From positions 70,639 to 134,638 of the forward strand of contig JACKDM010000004.1 in NCBI GenBank assembly GCA_020633515.1: 64,000 nt of DNA. The letters run 5' to 3'. Below are positions 56,200 through 64,000 of this stretch, one piece after another; within the stretch, counting starts at the first letter, position 1, and each line of letters begins with the position of its first letter. The notes under the pieces were generated by a model. The model did not search any database. It had not been told where the DNA came from and saw only the letters and a list, made by a program, of their open reading frames with translations. A program made the position numbers and the translations under genes. This DNA is from Myxococcales bacterium (lineage in GTDB: Bacteria > Myxococcota > Bradymonadia > UBA7976 > UBA1532).

Positions 56200-56309
56200 C
56201 GCCGTCCCCCGGTGTCGGTCGGGTTGGTATACCGCCCCTCGCCCGCGGTTGTCAGCACCCCCCGGACCGGGCAAGATGCGCCGCACCGAATGGGAGGAGA
56301 CACCTGCCG

Positions 56310-57734
56310 ATGCGCTCGATCGTGCCCTGCCTGCTCATCGCCCTCGGCCTCGCCGCCGCGGGCTGCGACGACGGCGAGACGCCCGCGCCCGCCCGCGACG
56401 CCGCGGCCGCCGACGCCCGCCCCGCCGACACCGGCGCCGCCGCCGACATGGATCCCGACGCGGCGGCCGATCGCGGCGTCGTCGACATGCAGGCGCCCGA
56501 CGTCGCGCTCCCCGACCTCTCCCCGCCCGACATGGCGCCCGACATGGCGCCCGACCTCGCCCCGCCCGACATGCAGCCGCTCGACGAGGGCCCCGCGCCC
56601 GACGAAGGCCCCGCCCCCGACGCCGCGCTCCCGCCCGACCTCGGCCCCGTCGAGGACGGCGTCTGCACGCCCTGCGACGACGACGCCGAGTGTCAGGAGC
56701 GCATCGGCATCGAGGCCCGCTGCGCCGAGCTGCTCGGGAGCCGGAGCTGCCTGCACGGCTGCGCGGAGAACGACGACTGCGCGGCCGGCTTCTACTGCCT
56801 CGAGAGCCGCTGCGTGCCCGGCGGCGCGCGCTGCGACTCCTGCGTGATCACCGGCTGCGACGGCGCGCAGCGCTGCAACGCGCTCACCGGCGTCTGCGAG
56901 GATCGCACGCCCCGCTGCGGCAACTGCCGGCAGGACATGGACTGCGCCGGCGGCCTCACCTGCCGTCAGCTCGGCTTCGTGCGCAACTGCCTCGAGCCCT
57001 GCGGCGCCGGCGGCGCCTGCCCGGAGAACTTCGGCTGCGAGGACGGCTTCTGCGCGCCGACGTCCGGGATCTGCGACACCTGCGGCGGCGGCTGCGCGGG
57101 CGAGCGGCCGCTGTGCAACTTCATCACCGGCCAGTGCGTGCAGTGCGCGCCGGGCAACCCCTGCCCCGCGGGCACGATCTGCGACGACGCGGGCACCTGC
57201 GTGCCGCCGCCGCCGGGGGTCGAGTGCAACACCGGGCTCGACTGCCGCGACGACGCCGCGCCCTACTGCCAGGAGCGGCAGTGCGTGGGCTGCCGCGACG
57301 ACGGCGACTGCGATCCGGGGCAGGCGTGCGGTCCCGGCGACGTCTGCGCCGCGGCCGATCCGTGCGCCCGCGTCGACTGTCAGGCCGGCGCCGCCTGCGC
57401 CGGTGGGATCTGCGTCGGCGGCGACGGGCAGCCGGCGTGCGCCGACGACGCCGACTGCGCGGGCGGCGGCGAGCTGCGCTGCAACGCGGCGACCGGGCAG
57501 TGCTATCGGCAGGACCAGCAGTGCGACCCCGCCGGCGACGTCGCCGTCTGCCACCCCGGCGCGAGCTGCATCCCGAACCCGATCAACATGAACGAGCACG
57601 TCTGCACCTGCGCCCGCCGCGACCCGGGCAACTTCGGCGAGCCGAACGAGGAGCACCGCATCCCCTGCCAGCCGGGCGGCACCTGCCTCCAGCTCGGCGA
57701 CCAGCCCGGCGTCTGCGCCCGGTTCGGGCGGTGA
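56310..57734 (+). CDS. Cys-rich lipoprotein with EGF-like/disulfide-rich modules
   Basis: 474 residues from the ATG at 56310 with GGGAGGAG upstream. The signal peptide MRSIVPCLLIALGLAAAGC ends in a lipobox. An Ala/Asp/Pro/Met linker of about 90 residues (PPDMAPDMAPDLAPPDMQP) spaces the globular part from the membrane. The remaining 370 residues are dense in Cys (about one in ten), arranged as short modules such as CTPCDDDAECQ, CAENDDCAAGFYC, CGNCRQDMDCAGGLTC and CADDADCAGG. This is the pattern of myxobacterial disulfide-rich secreted proteins (Dickkopf/EGF-like). No catalytic motif is seen. It diverges from the large repeat lipoprotein across 110 bp and is followed by the DUF2237 gene in a GTGA-type junction. 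Function unknown; probably an outer-membrane surface protein. Confidence 0.87.
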   Translation: MRSIVPCLLIALGLAAAGCDDGETPAPARDAAAADARPADTGAAADMDPDAAADRGVVDMQAPDVALPDLSPPDMAPDMAPDLAPPDMQPLDEGPAPDEGPAPDAALPPDLGPVEDGVCTPCDDDAECQERIGIEARCAELLGSRSCLHGCAENDDCAAGFYCLESRCVPGGARCDSCVITGCDGAQRCNALTGVCEDRTPRCGNCRQDMDCAGGLTCRQLGFVRNCLEPCGAGGACPENFGCEDGFCAPTSGICDTCGGGCAGERPLCNFITGQCVQCAPGNPCPAGTICDDAGTCVPPPPGVECNTGLDCRDDAAPYCQERQCVGCRDDGDCDPGQACGPGDVCAAADPCARVDCQAGAACAGGICVGGDGQPACADDADCAGGGELRCNAATGQCYRQDQQCDPAGDVAVCHPGASCIPNPINMNEHVCTCARRDPGNFGEPNEEHRIPCQPGGTCLQLGDQPGVCARFGR

Positions 57735-57739
57735 GCGCC

Positions 57740-58108
57740 ATGCCATCACCGAAGAACGTGCTCGGCACCCCGCTCGAGGTCTGCTGCACCCACCCGATGA
57801 CCGGCTGGTACCGCGACGGTCACTGCCGCACCGACGCGCGCGACCACGGCCGCCACGTCGTCTGCGCGCGCATGACCGCCGAGTTCCTCGCGTTCACCCG
57901 CGCCCGCGGCAACGACCTCTCGACCCCGGTGCCGGGCGCCGACTTCCCGGGGCTCGCGCCGGGCGACAAGTGGTGCCTCTGCGCCGCCCGCTGGCGCGAG
58001 GCCGCCGAGGCGGGGGTGGCGCCGCCGGTGGTGTTGGAGGCGACCGAAGAGTCGGCGCTCGAAGTCATCGATCTCGATCTGCTCAAGCGGTACGCCTGGC
58101 AGCATTGA
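57740..58108 (+). CDS. DUF2237-family protein
   Basis: 122 residues from the ATG at 57740. A GTG at 57731, overlapping the upstream stop as GTGA, is an equally plausible coupled start that adds three residues. It is nearly identical in plan to the DUF2237 family: NVLGTPLEVCCTHPMTGWYRDGHC, HVVCARMTAEFLAFTRARGNDLSTP, GLAPGDKWCLCAARWREA and GVAPPVVLEATEESALE. Conserved Cys in EVCC, GHC, VVC and WCLC may bind metal or form disulfides. No biochemical function is established for the family. The protein is cytosolic, with no signal peptide. Confidence 0.92.
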   Translation: MPSPKNVLGTPLEVCCTHPMTGWYRDGHCRTDARDHGRHVVCARMTAEFLAFTRARGNDLSTPVPGADFPGLAPGDKWCLCAARWREAAEAGVAPPVVLEATEESALEVIDLDLLKRYAWQH

Positions 58109-58187
58109 CCGCGGTGAGGCACCGGTCGGTCGGCCGATGACTCGACGCGGCCGGTCGGCGATCCCATGCACAGGGCCACATGTCAGC

Positions 58188-58202
58188 GGTGATCCGATCA
58201 CC
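58188..58202. repeat. 15-bp inverted repeat upstream of DUF4328 gene
   Basis: GGTGATC-C-GATCACC is a perfect 7-bp inverted repeat with a one-base centre in the 267-bp gap 58109-58375. Just after it come several ATGGCA words (58205-58245). It could be an operator for the DUF4328 gene; no sigma boxes are clear. Confidence 0.5.
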
Positions 58203-58375
58203 CGATGGCACACATGGCACCATGGCCTCAATGGCATTATGGCACCCGAGGCCCGGGCGCCGATCGGGTGCCGACGCTCGATTTCACGCTGAGCGCAGGA
58301 CATTTCTCTGACGGGCGATGGCGGCGCTGGTACGCTCGGATGGTTGGACAGCCGGCTCGATCAGGTGGGGGCACC

Positions 58376-59023
58376 ATGGAAGAGCGTCGTTCGATCGCAT
58401 CCCTCGGCAGCGTGGTGGTCGCGCTGCTCCTGTTCATCATCGTGATGGACGTCGCCTCGATCGGTTCGAGCATCATGCAGCTCGACCTCCTCGCCGACTT
58501 CTCCCGGGGTGACATCGACGAGGCGGCGGCCGAGAGCAACGACCAGCGCGAGATGATGGTCGGGCTCTTGTACCTCGGCGGGATGCTGGTCACCGCGATC
58601 TGCTTCTGGGTGTGGTTCTACCGCGCCTACCGCAACATCGACGCGCTCGGCGGGCTGCGCAGCGAGTCGCCGGGGTGGACCTTCTGGGGTTTCATCATCC
58701 CGATCATCAGCCTCTACAAGCCCTACCGGCTCATGCGGGAGACGTTCACCGCGAGCAGCCCGAGCGCCGATGACAAGCACAACCTCGTCGGGGCGTGGTG
58801 GGCGCTGTTCCTGCTCAACGGGCTCGCCGGTCAGATCAGCATCCGCATGGCGCGCAACGCCGACACGATCGCCGAGCTGGTCGAGGTGACCCAGGTCAGC
58901 ATCCTGTCGAGCGTCATCGACATCCCGACGGCGGCGGTGGCGATCGTGATGGTGCGTACGCTGAGCGAATGGCAGGAGCAGCGCGCGCCCGACGAGCGGC
59001 GGCTGGCGCATGTCTTCGAGTAG
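58376..59023 (+). CDS. DUF4328-family membrane protein
   Basis: 215 residues from the ATG at 58376 (MEERRSIASLGSVVVALLLF), AGGTGGGG upstream; an earlier in-frame start lacks a site. Four hydrophobic helices are expected: LGSVVVALLLFIIVMDVA, MVGLLYLGGMLVTAICFWVW, the FWGFIIPIISLYKPYRLM segment and a C-terminal ILSSVIDIPTAAVAIVMV. Between helices 2 and 3 lies FYRAYRNIDALGG followed by SPGWTFWGFIIPI. In DUF4328 proteins this region (FxxWxxRxxxN, then PxW/GWxxxGWxxPI and YxPYR) is the family signature. Inner-membrane location is likely and function is unknown. It stands alone with its own leader region containing the inverted repeat at 58188. Confidence 0.87.
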   Translation: MEERRSIASLGSVVVALLLFIIVMDVASIGSSIMQLDLLADFSRGDIDEAAAESNDQREMMVGLLYLGGMLVTAICFWVWFYRAYRNIDALGGLRSESPGWTFWGFIIPIISLYKPYRLMRETFTASSPSADDKHNLVGAWWALFLLNGLAGQISIRMARNADTIAELVEVTQVSILSSVIDIPTAAVAIVMVRTLSEWQEQRAPDERRLAHVFE

Positions 59024-59056
59024 GCGTCGCGCGATGGGCGAGCGATCAAGCGGAGC

Positions 59057-59920
59057 TCAGCCGCAGCGGCAGATGAACGAGGCGAGGTTCTGCCCGCAGT
59101 CGACGACCTCGGCGGTGGCGCAGCCGCCGTTGTCGTTCCAGGCGGCGACGCAGCGGAGGCTGTTGCTGGCGCAGAAGGCGTTGCAGGTGGTGCGGCCCTG
59201 GTCGACGTAGAACTGGCACCAGGTGTTGCCGGGCTCGCCGCGCGCGTCGCAGTACTGGCTGGCGCCGCTGATGCGGACGCTGGCGCAGACGGCGGGGGCG
59301 GTGCATTCGCCCTCGACGTTGCACAGGCCGAAGCCGTTGCAGGGCTCGCCGATGCGGCTGCCGTCGACGGCGGGCGGGGTGGTGCCCTGGCAGCCTTGCA
59401 TGGCGTTGCAGGGGCTCGGGGTGATGCGGGCGACCTCTTCGACGGTCTCGGCGCCGCAGTAGGTCGTCGCGTCGTGGCATTCGCCGAGCGCGCGGCAGCG
59501 GCTGGCGGCGGGGGGTTCGCGCAGGGTGTGGTAGCAGACCTCTTCGGCGCCCTCGGTGACGCGGGCGTAGCTCTCGGCGTCGCCGCAGGTGACGGTGGGG
59601 CAGAGCGGGTCGTCTTCGGGGATCTCGGGGACGCCGTCGAGGTTGCAGAGCGCGCAGGGGCCGAGGCGGGTGCCGGGGTTGCAGGGGGCGTCGGGGTCGA
59701 GCATGTCGGGGGCGTCCATGTCGAGCGGGACGCCGGCGTCGGGGTCGGTCGGATCGGGCGGGCCGCGATCGGCGAGCGGGGGGAGCGCGCCGTCGCAGAG
59801 GGGCGGGAAGCAGGGCAGGTCGGCGTCGGCCGCTTTGGGGCCGGCGTCGGCGACGGACTCGCCCTCGGCGCAGGCGAAGAGCGCGAGGGCGAGCAACGCG
59901 ATGCAGTGCGGTGAGCGCAT
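59057..59920 (-). CDS. Cys-rich lipoprotein
   Basis: 287 residues from the ATG at 59920. The signal MRSPHCIALLALALFACAEG ends in a lipobox (LFAC). After an Asp/Pro-rich linker (DRGPPDPTDPDAGVPLDMDA), the protein has about 24 Cys spread through modules such as CNPGTRLGPCALCNLDG, CRALGECHDATTYCG, CNGFGLCNVEGECTAPAVC and CNAFCASNSLRC. No enzyme motif is seen. It resembles the other two lipoproteins of the right flank in plan (lipid anchor, acidic linker, disulfide-rich head) but not in sequence. It converges on the DUF4328 gene (33 bp between stops) and diverges from the YyaL-like gene. Function unknown. Confidence 0.83.
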   Translation of the reverse strand: MRSPHCIALLALALFACAEGESVADAGPKAADADLPCFPPLCDGALPPLADRGPPDPTDPDAGVPLDMDAPDMLDPDAPCNPGTRLGPCALCNLDGVPEIPEDDPLCPTVTCGDAESYARVTEGAEEVCYHTLREPPAASRCRALGECHDATTYCGAETVEEVARITPSPCNAMQGCQGTTPPAVDGSRIGEPCNGFGLCNVEGECTAPAVCASVRISGASQYCDARGEPGNTWCQFYVDQGRTTCNAFCASNSLRCVAAWNDNGGCATAEVVDCGQNLASFICRCG

Positions 59921-60016
59921 GTCGCGAAGATAGCAGATCGAGCCGGTTGAAGCGCGCCGCGACGGCGCGGGGGAGCGCGGTATCGCATTGCCTGTGACCC
60001 ATGCCCGGAGGCCGAA

Positions 60017-62131
60017 GTGAACGAGCCCGCCGATCTGCAAGCCCTCGCCGCCCTCGGCGCCGACCATCGACCGCGCACCCGCCACCTCGGGGGCGATGGG
60101 CGGCCGAAGTACACCAACGCGCTGATCCACGAGGCGAGCCCGTACCTGTTGCAGCACGCGCACAACCCGGTCGACTGGCGGCCGTGGGGCGCGGCGGCGT
60201 TCGCGGAGGCGGCGCGGCGCGGGGTGCCGGTGTTTTTGAGCGTGGGGTACTCGACGTGCCACTGGTGCCATGTGATGGAGCACGAGTCGTTCGAGGACGA
60301 GGAGATCGCGGGCTTCCTCAACGATCACTACGTGCCGGTGAAGGTCGACCGCGAGGAGCGGCCCGACGTCGACGCGGTGTACATGGAGTTCCTCCAGCTC
60401 ACGACCGGCGGGGGCGGCTGGCCGATGAGCGTCTTCCTCACCGCGGAGAAGCGGCCGCTGTTCGCGGGCACGTACTTCCCGGCGCGGGATGGTGATCGGG
60501 GGCCGCATCGGGGGTTTCTGACGCTGCTGCGGCTGCTCGACGAGAACTGGCGCGATCCGCAGTTCCAGGGGCAGGCGGACGAGGCGATCCGGGCGCTGGG
60601 GCGGGAGGCGGCGGCGAGCGAGGAGGCGGCGGGGGTCGAGGCGCTGCTGGCGGGCGGCGAGATCTTCAAGCGGCTGTTCGACGCGGAGTGGGGGGGCTTC
60701 GGGCGGGCGCCGAAGTTCCCGCGGCCGGCGGTGCTCGACTTCCTGCTGCGGCAGTGGCGGCGGAGCGGGGAGCCGGAGCTGTTGACGGCGGTGGAGACGA
60801 CGCTCTGGCGGATGCACTGCGGCGGGATGTACGACCACGTCGGGGGTGGCTTCGCGCGGTACAGCGTCGACCGGCAGTGGCTGGTGCCGCACTTCGAGAA
60901 GATGCTGTACGACAACGCGCAGCTCGTCATCGCCTATGTGGAGGCGTGGCAGGCGACGGGGAAGGATCTGTACCGGCACGTCGCGGAGGATGTGCTGGCC
61001 TATCTGGATCGCGAGATGAGCGATCCGCGGGGCGGGTTCTATTCGGCGACGGACGCGGACAGCGCGGATGAGAGCGGGCACATGCACGAGGGCCTGTTCT
61101 TCGTGTGGACGCCGGCGGAGGTCGAGGCGCTGCTCGATCCGGCGGACGCGGCGTGGGTGTGCGAGCGGTTCGACATCCGGCGGGGGGGCAACTTCGAGGG
61201 GCGCAGCATCGCGCACCTCGAGGCGCCGCTGTCGCCGGCGGAGCGGGGGCGGTGGCTGGCGCTGCGGGAGACGTTGTATGCGGCGCGGGCGAAGCGGATC
61301 CCGCCGGGGTTGGACGACAAGGTGCTGGTGGCGTGGAACGGGCTGGCGATCTCGGCGTTCGCGCGGGCGGCGGTGGCGTTCGCGCGGCCGGAGCTGGCGG
61401 CGCGGGCGGCACGAGCGGCGCGGTTCGTGCTCGATGAGATGGCCGATGGGAACCGGCTGCACCGGGCGTGGCGGGCGGGCAAGGCGCGGCACCCGGCGGT
61501 GCTCGAAGACTACGCGGCGTTGATCGGGGGGCTGCTGGATCTGCTGGAGGCGACGGGGGAGGTGGCGTGGCTGAGTCAGGCGGAGCTGTTGCAGGCGGTG
61601 CTCGATACGCACTTCTCGGATCCGGCGGGGGGGTACTTTCGGACGGCGGATGACGGCGAGGTGCTGTTGTTTCGCGAGAAGCCGGCGTACGACGGCGCGG
61701 AGCCGAGCGGGAACAGCCTGGCGGCGCTGAACCTGCTGCGGCTGGCGGCGATCACCGACGATGAGGGGCATCGGCGGCGGGCGGAGGGGGTGCTGCGAGC
61801 GCTGGGGGAGATGGCGAGCCGGGCGCCGCATGCGGTGCCGAAGCTGTTGTGCGCGATCGATCGGGCGGCGTCGCCGGCGGTGGTGGCGGCGGTGGTGACG
61901 GCGGGTGACGAGGGGGCGGAGGCGCTGTGGGACGAGGCGCGGCGGGTGTTCGCGCCGCATGTGATCCGGCTGGTGTCGGCGGAGGATGGGGCGCTGGCGC
62001 GGCAGTTGGCGGTGTTCGCGGAGCGGCCGGCGAAGGGGGGGGCGACGGCCTATGTGTGTACGGGGACGAGCTGTCGGCCGCCGACGGGGGATGCGGCGGC
62101 GCTGGCGGCGATGCTGCGCGGGCGGGGGTGA
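60017..62131 (+). CDS. YyaL/SPATA20-like thioredoxin-domain protein (DUF255)
   Basis: 704 residues from a GTG at 60017 with GGAGG 5 bp before it. The N-terminal 170 residues are the DUF255 thioredoxin-like domain: [38 protein letters not shown] with the CxxC pair, [16 protein letters not shown] and [20 protein letters not shown]. The remainder is an alpha/alpha-barrel region related to six-hairpin glycosidases and N-acylglucosamine epimerases, with [38 protein letters not shown] and [16 protein letters not shown]. The family is widespread and its function is not settled. A redox or sugar-modifying role has been suggested from the domains. Length is normal and the frame intact. Its 3' end runs into a 54-bp imperfect tandem repeat. 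Confidence 0.93.
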   Translation: MNEPADLQALAALGADHRPRTRHLGGDGRPKYTNALIHEASPYLLQHAHNPVDWRPWGAAAFAEAARRGVPVFLSVGYSTCHWCHVMEHESFEDEEIAGFLNDHYVPVKVDREERPDVDAVYMEFLQLTTGGGGWPMSVFLTAEKRPLFAGTYFPARDGDRGPHRGFLTLLRLLDENWRDPQFQGQADEAIRALGREAAASEEAAGVEALLAGGEIFKRLFDAEWGGFGRAPKFPRPAVLDFLLRQWRRSGEPELLTAVETTLWRMHCGGMYDHVGGGFARYSVDRQWLVPHFEKMLYDNAQLVIAYVEAWQATGKDLYRHVAEDVLAYLDREMSDPRGGFYSATDADSADESGHMHEGLFFVWTPAEVEALLDPADAAWVCERFDIRRGGNFEGRSIAHLEAPLSPAERGRWLALRETLYAARAKRIPPGLDDKVLVAWNGLAISAFARAAVAFARPELAARAARAARFVLDEMADGNRLHRAWRAGKARHPAVLEDYAALIGGLLDLLEATGEVAWLSQAELLQAVLDTHFSDPAGGYFRTADDGEVLLFREKPAYDGAEPSGNSLAALNLLRLAAITDDEGHRRRAEGVLRALGEMASRAPHAVPKLLCAIDRAASPAVVAAVVTAGDEGAEALWDEARRVFAPHVIRLVSAEDGALARQLAVFAERPAKGGATAYVCTGTSCRPPTGDAAALAAMLRGRG

Positions 62132-62248
62132 GCGGGCGGCTCGGCGCGCGCGGCGTGGCGGTGATGCGGCGCGGGTGGGTGAGAGTTCGGTGGCGCTCGG
62201 CGCGCGACGTGGCGGTGACTCTGCGCGGGCGGTGAGCGGGTGGCAGGG
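62103..62248 (+). repeat. 53/54-bp imperfect tandem repeat at the 3' end of the YyaL-like gene
   Basis: Three diverged units begin TGGCGGCGATG (62103), TGGCGGTGATG (62156) and TGGCGGTGACT (62210). Each continues with a GCGCGGG core and, in the first two, GCTCGGCGCGCG; the third is incomplete. The first copy includes the last codons and stop of the YyaL-like gene. It looks like local duplication in the intergenic DNA; nothing else is seen there except the GGAGGT site of the next gene. Confidence 0.6.
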
Positions 62249-62274
62249 TGTGATGTGGGACGGTGGAGGTCGTG

Positions 62275-63036
62275 ATGCGAAGCGGTTGGAAGGTGGCGGC
62301 GGCGGTGGTGGCGGCGGGGGCGCTGCACCTCGCGGAGCGGCGGTGGCCGCTGCGGGGGCGGGCGCCGGGGGGGCGGCGGACGGCGCGGAATCTGGCGTTG
62401 ACCGCGGCGGCGGGGGTGGTGGTGGCGCTGTGCGAGCGGCCGGTGGCGACGCGGGTGGCGCGGTGGGTGGAGCGGCGGGGGTTCGGGCTCGTGCGCTGGC
62501 TGCCGCTGCCGCCGGGGGCGCGGGATGTGTTGGCGGTGGTGCTGCTCGATTACACGCTCTATCACTGGCATGTGGCGACCCATCGGGTGCCATGGCTGTG
62601 GCGATGGCATCGGGTGCATCACCTCGACCATCACCTCGACGCGACGACGGCGGCGCGGTTCCATCCGGGGGAGATGCTGCTGTCGGTGCCCTTCCGGGCG
62701 GCGCAGATCGCGGTGGTGGGCGCGGGGCGGCGGGCGTATGGGTGGTGGGGGGCGGCGCTGGGGGTGTCGGTGGCTTTTCATCACAGCGATCTGGGGTTGC
62801 CGGCAGGGATCGATCGGGCGCTGCGGTGGGTGGTGGTGACGCCGCGGCTGCATGGGATCCACCATGATCGGGGGGCGGATCGGAGTGACAGCAACTATTC
62901 GAGCGGGCTGACGGTGTGGGATCGGCTGCATGGGACGTGGCGGGACGATGTGCCGGCGGGGGCGGTGGTGATCGGGGCGCCGGGGGTGGCGGTGGGTGAT
63001 GGGTTGGGGGCGGCGCTGGCGCTGCCGTTCGAGTGA
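62275..63036 (+). CDS. Fatty acid hydroxylase / sterol desaturase superfamily membrane protein
   Basis: 253 residues from the ATG at 62275, 5 bp after GGAGGT; a GTG at 62263 would overlap that site. The di-iron His motifs of the superfamily are seen in order: DYTLYHWHVATH, WRWHRVHHLDHHLD (HxxHH) and TPRLHGIHHDRGADRSDSNY (HxxHH). Four hydrophobic segments flank them, so the enzyme should sit in the inner membrane with the iron site facing the cytosol. It would use O2 to hydroxylate or desaturate a lipid (fatty acyl chain, sterol or carotenoid-like). The substrate is unknown. The end is 6 bp from the convergent gluQ stop. Confidence 0.9.
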   Translation: MRSGWKVAAAVVAAGALHLAERRWPLRGRAPGGRRTARNLALTAAAGVVVALCERPVATRVARWVERRGFGLVRWLPLPPGARDVLAVVLLDYTLYHWHVATHRVPWLWRWHRVHHLDHHLDATTAARFHPGEMLLSVPFRAAQIAVVGAGRRAYGWWGAALGVSVAFHHSDLGLPAGIDRALRWVVVTPRLHGIHHDRGADRSDSNYSSGLTVWDRLHGTWRDDVPAGAVVIGAPGVAVGDGLGAALALPFE

Positions 63037-63042
63037 TGGGAT

Positions 63043-64000
63043 TCAGCCGAGGCCGAGGGGGTCTTCGGGGAGGCGGACTTCGCCGGGGTCGAGGCGGGTG
63101 AGGTCGAAGGCTCGGAGGAGCGCGGTGGGATCGGCGGTGTCGGGGAGCCCGGAGACGCGGGCGAGGAGGCGGATGACGGCGTCGGCGGGGACGCCGGCGG
63201 CGCGGAGGGCGCGGAGGGAGATGGCGCGGTCGCGTTTGGCGAGGCGCTGGCCGCGGTGGTCGACGACGAGGCCGAGGTGGGCGTAGGTGGGCTCGGGGAG
63301 GTCGAGGACGCGGAGGATGAGGAGCTGGCGGGCGGTGGAGGGGATGAGGTCCTGGCCGCGCACGATCTGGGTGCAGCCCATGGCGGCGTCGTCCCAGGCG
63401 CAGGCGAGCTGGTAGGCGGCGATGCCGTCGACGCGGCGGACGACGAAGTCGCCCATGGTGGCGATGAGGTCGAAGCGCTGGGGGCCGGCGAGGCGGTCGT
63501 CGTAGGCGAGGTGGTCGGCGCCGAGGCGGGCGAGGGCGGCGGTGACGTCGAGGCGGAGCGCGGGGGCGCGGTCGTGGCGGGGGGGGAGGGCGTCGAGGTC
63601 GCCGAGGGGGCGGGGGGTGGCGGGCTTGCAGGTGCCGGCGTAGACGGGGCCTTCGTCGCTGGCGTGGGGGGCGCGGGCGGCGTCGCGGACCTCGCGGCGG
63701 GAGCAGTAGCAGGGGTAGAGGAGCGCGCGGGCGTCGAGGGCGCGGAGCACGGCGGCGTACTGGTCGTGGCGTTCGGACTGGCGGTAGGGCGCGGCGGGGC
63801 CGCCGGTGAGGGGGTGCTCGTCGTAGTGGAGGCCGAGCCAGGCGAGGTCCTGGTACTGGGCTTCGAGGCAGCCGTCGGGGATGAGCGCGGGGTCGAGGTC
63901 TTCGACGCGGAGCACGGTGCGGAGGCCGGCGGCGCGGGCGGCGAGGTGGTCGAGGAGCGCGGTGCGGGCGTTGCCGAGGTGGAGGTCGCCGGTGGGGGTG
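63043..64000 (-). CDS. gluQ: Glutamyl-Q tRNA(Asp) synthetase, partial at the 5' end
   Basis: About 319 codons are visible and the start lies beyond the window. Class I synthetase landmarks are present: PTGDLHLGNARTALLDHL (HIGH-type motif), LRVEDLDPALIPDG and LIATMGDFVVRRVDGIAAYQ. Also ACAWDDAAMGCTQIVRGQDL and AKRDRAISLRAL in the KMSKS position. YPCYCSRREV and a later Cys form the zinc-binding pair of GluQ-RS. The protein ends soon after the KMSKS region and so lacks the anticodon-binding domain of GluRS, which defines GluQ-RS. The enzyme transfers activated glutamate to queuosine at position 34 of tRNA-Asp. Confidence 0.9.
   Translation of the reverse strand, partial: TPTGDLHLGNARTALLDHLAARAAGLRTVLRVEDLDPALIPDGCLEAQYQDLAWLGLHYDEHPLTGGPAAPYRQSERHDQYAAVLRALDARALLYPCYCSRREVRDAARAPHASDEGPVYAGTCKPATPRPLGDLDALPPRHDRAPALRLDVTAALARLGADHLAYDDRLAGPQRFDLIATMGDFVVRRVDGIAAYQLACAWDDAAMGCTQIVRGQDLIPSTARQLLILRVLDLPEPTYAHLGLVVDHRGQRLAKRDRAISLRALRAAGVPADAVIRLLARVSGLPDTADPTALLRAFDLTRLDPGEVRLPEDPLGLG

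Overview
This 64 kb window is very GC-rich and gene-dense. Several traits point to a myxobacterium or close relative (Myxococcota): lipoproteins full of Cys-rich, Asp/Gly-rich metal-binding-type repeats, an ACP-KS-AT-AT polyketide loading module of the kind known from myxobacterial pathways, and many small domain-of-unknown-function proteins. The species assignment is inference.

Left flank (1-11.4 kb, nearly all on the minus strand). It holds a partial MopE-like lipoprotein, a UPF1-type superfamily 1 helicase and a four-CxxCH cytochrome c coupled to a small TPR protein. Next come a DUF2325 protein split by a frameshift, an ECH1-like dienoyl-CoA isomerase, a site-2-protease-type M50 peptidase and glycyl-tRNA synthetase.

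Centre (11.8-49.1 kb). This is a hybrid PKS-NRPS biosynthetic cluster in two converging arms. The plus arm carries PKS1 (ACP-KS-AT-AT-DH-KR-ACP / KS-DH-KR-ACP), then NRPS1 (docking-Cy-A-PCP-Ox), overlapping at TTGA. The minus arm carries a 4309-residue NRPS-PKS (docking-Cy-A-PCP / Cy-A[Ox]-PCP / KS-DH-ER-KR-ACP), then PKS3 (KS-AT-KR-ACP-ST-TE), overlapping at ATGA. All three condensation-type domains carry the cyclization motif DxxxxDxxS, and the adenylation domains look cysteine-specific. Two PKS modules lack an AT. The final ACP-sulfotransferase-thioesterase is the CurM/olefin-synthase architecture. Read colinearly, the line would make a starter plus two unsaturated ketide units, then thiazole-thiazoline-thiazole, a saturated unit and a terminal alkene. 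I do not recognise a known compound with exactly this order. A UbiB/AarF-type kinase lies between the arms, and an alpha/beta-hydrolase-methyltransferase fusion diverges from the large NRPS gene.

PKS1 and PKS3 are interrupted by many apparent frameshifts, where conserved domains jump from one reading frame to another. Most can be repaired by restoring one base, often in G/C runs. This looks more like uncorrected sequencing or assembly error than a decayed pathway, but the sequence alone cannot decide.

Right flank (49.1-64 kb). It holds a DUF5995 protein, a CaCA-type calcium/sodium antiporter, a MerR regulator and ECF sigma factor behind a MerR-type operator, a deoxynucleoside kinase and a 1030-residue lipoprotein with 13 DNDGDG-type repeats. 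Then come a second Cys-rich lipoprotein, DUF2237, DUF4328, a third lipoprotein, a YyaL/SPATA20-like protein, a fatty-acid-hydroxylase-family membrane protein and a partial GluQ-RS. Arrays of the 9-bp near-palindrome GATG(G/C)CATC sit in intergenic DNA on both sides of the cluster.
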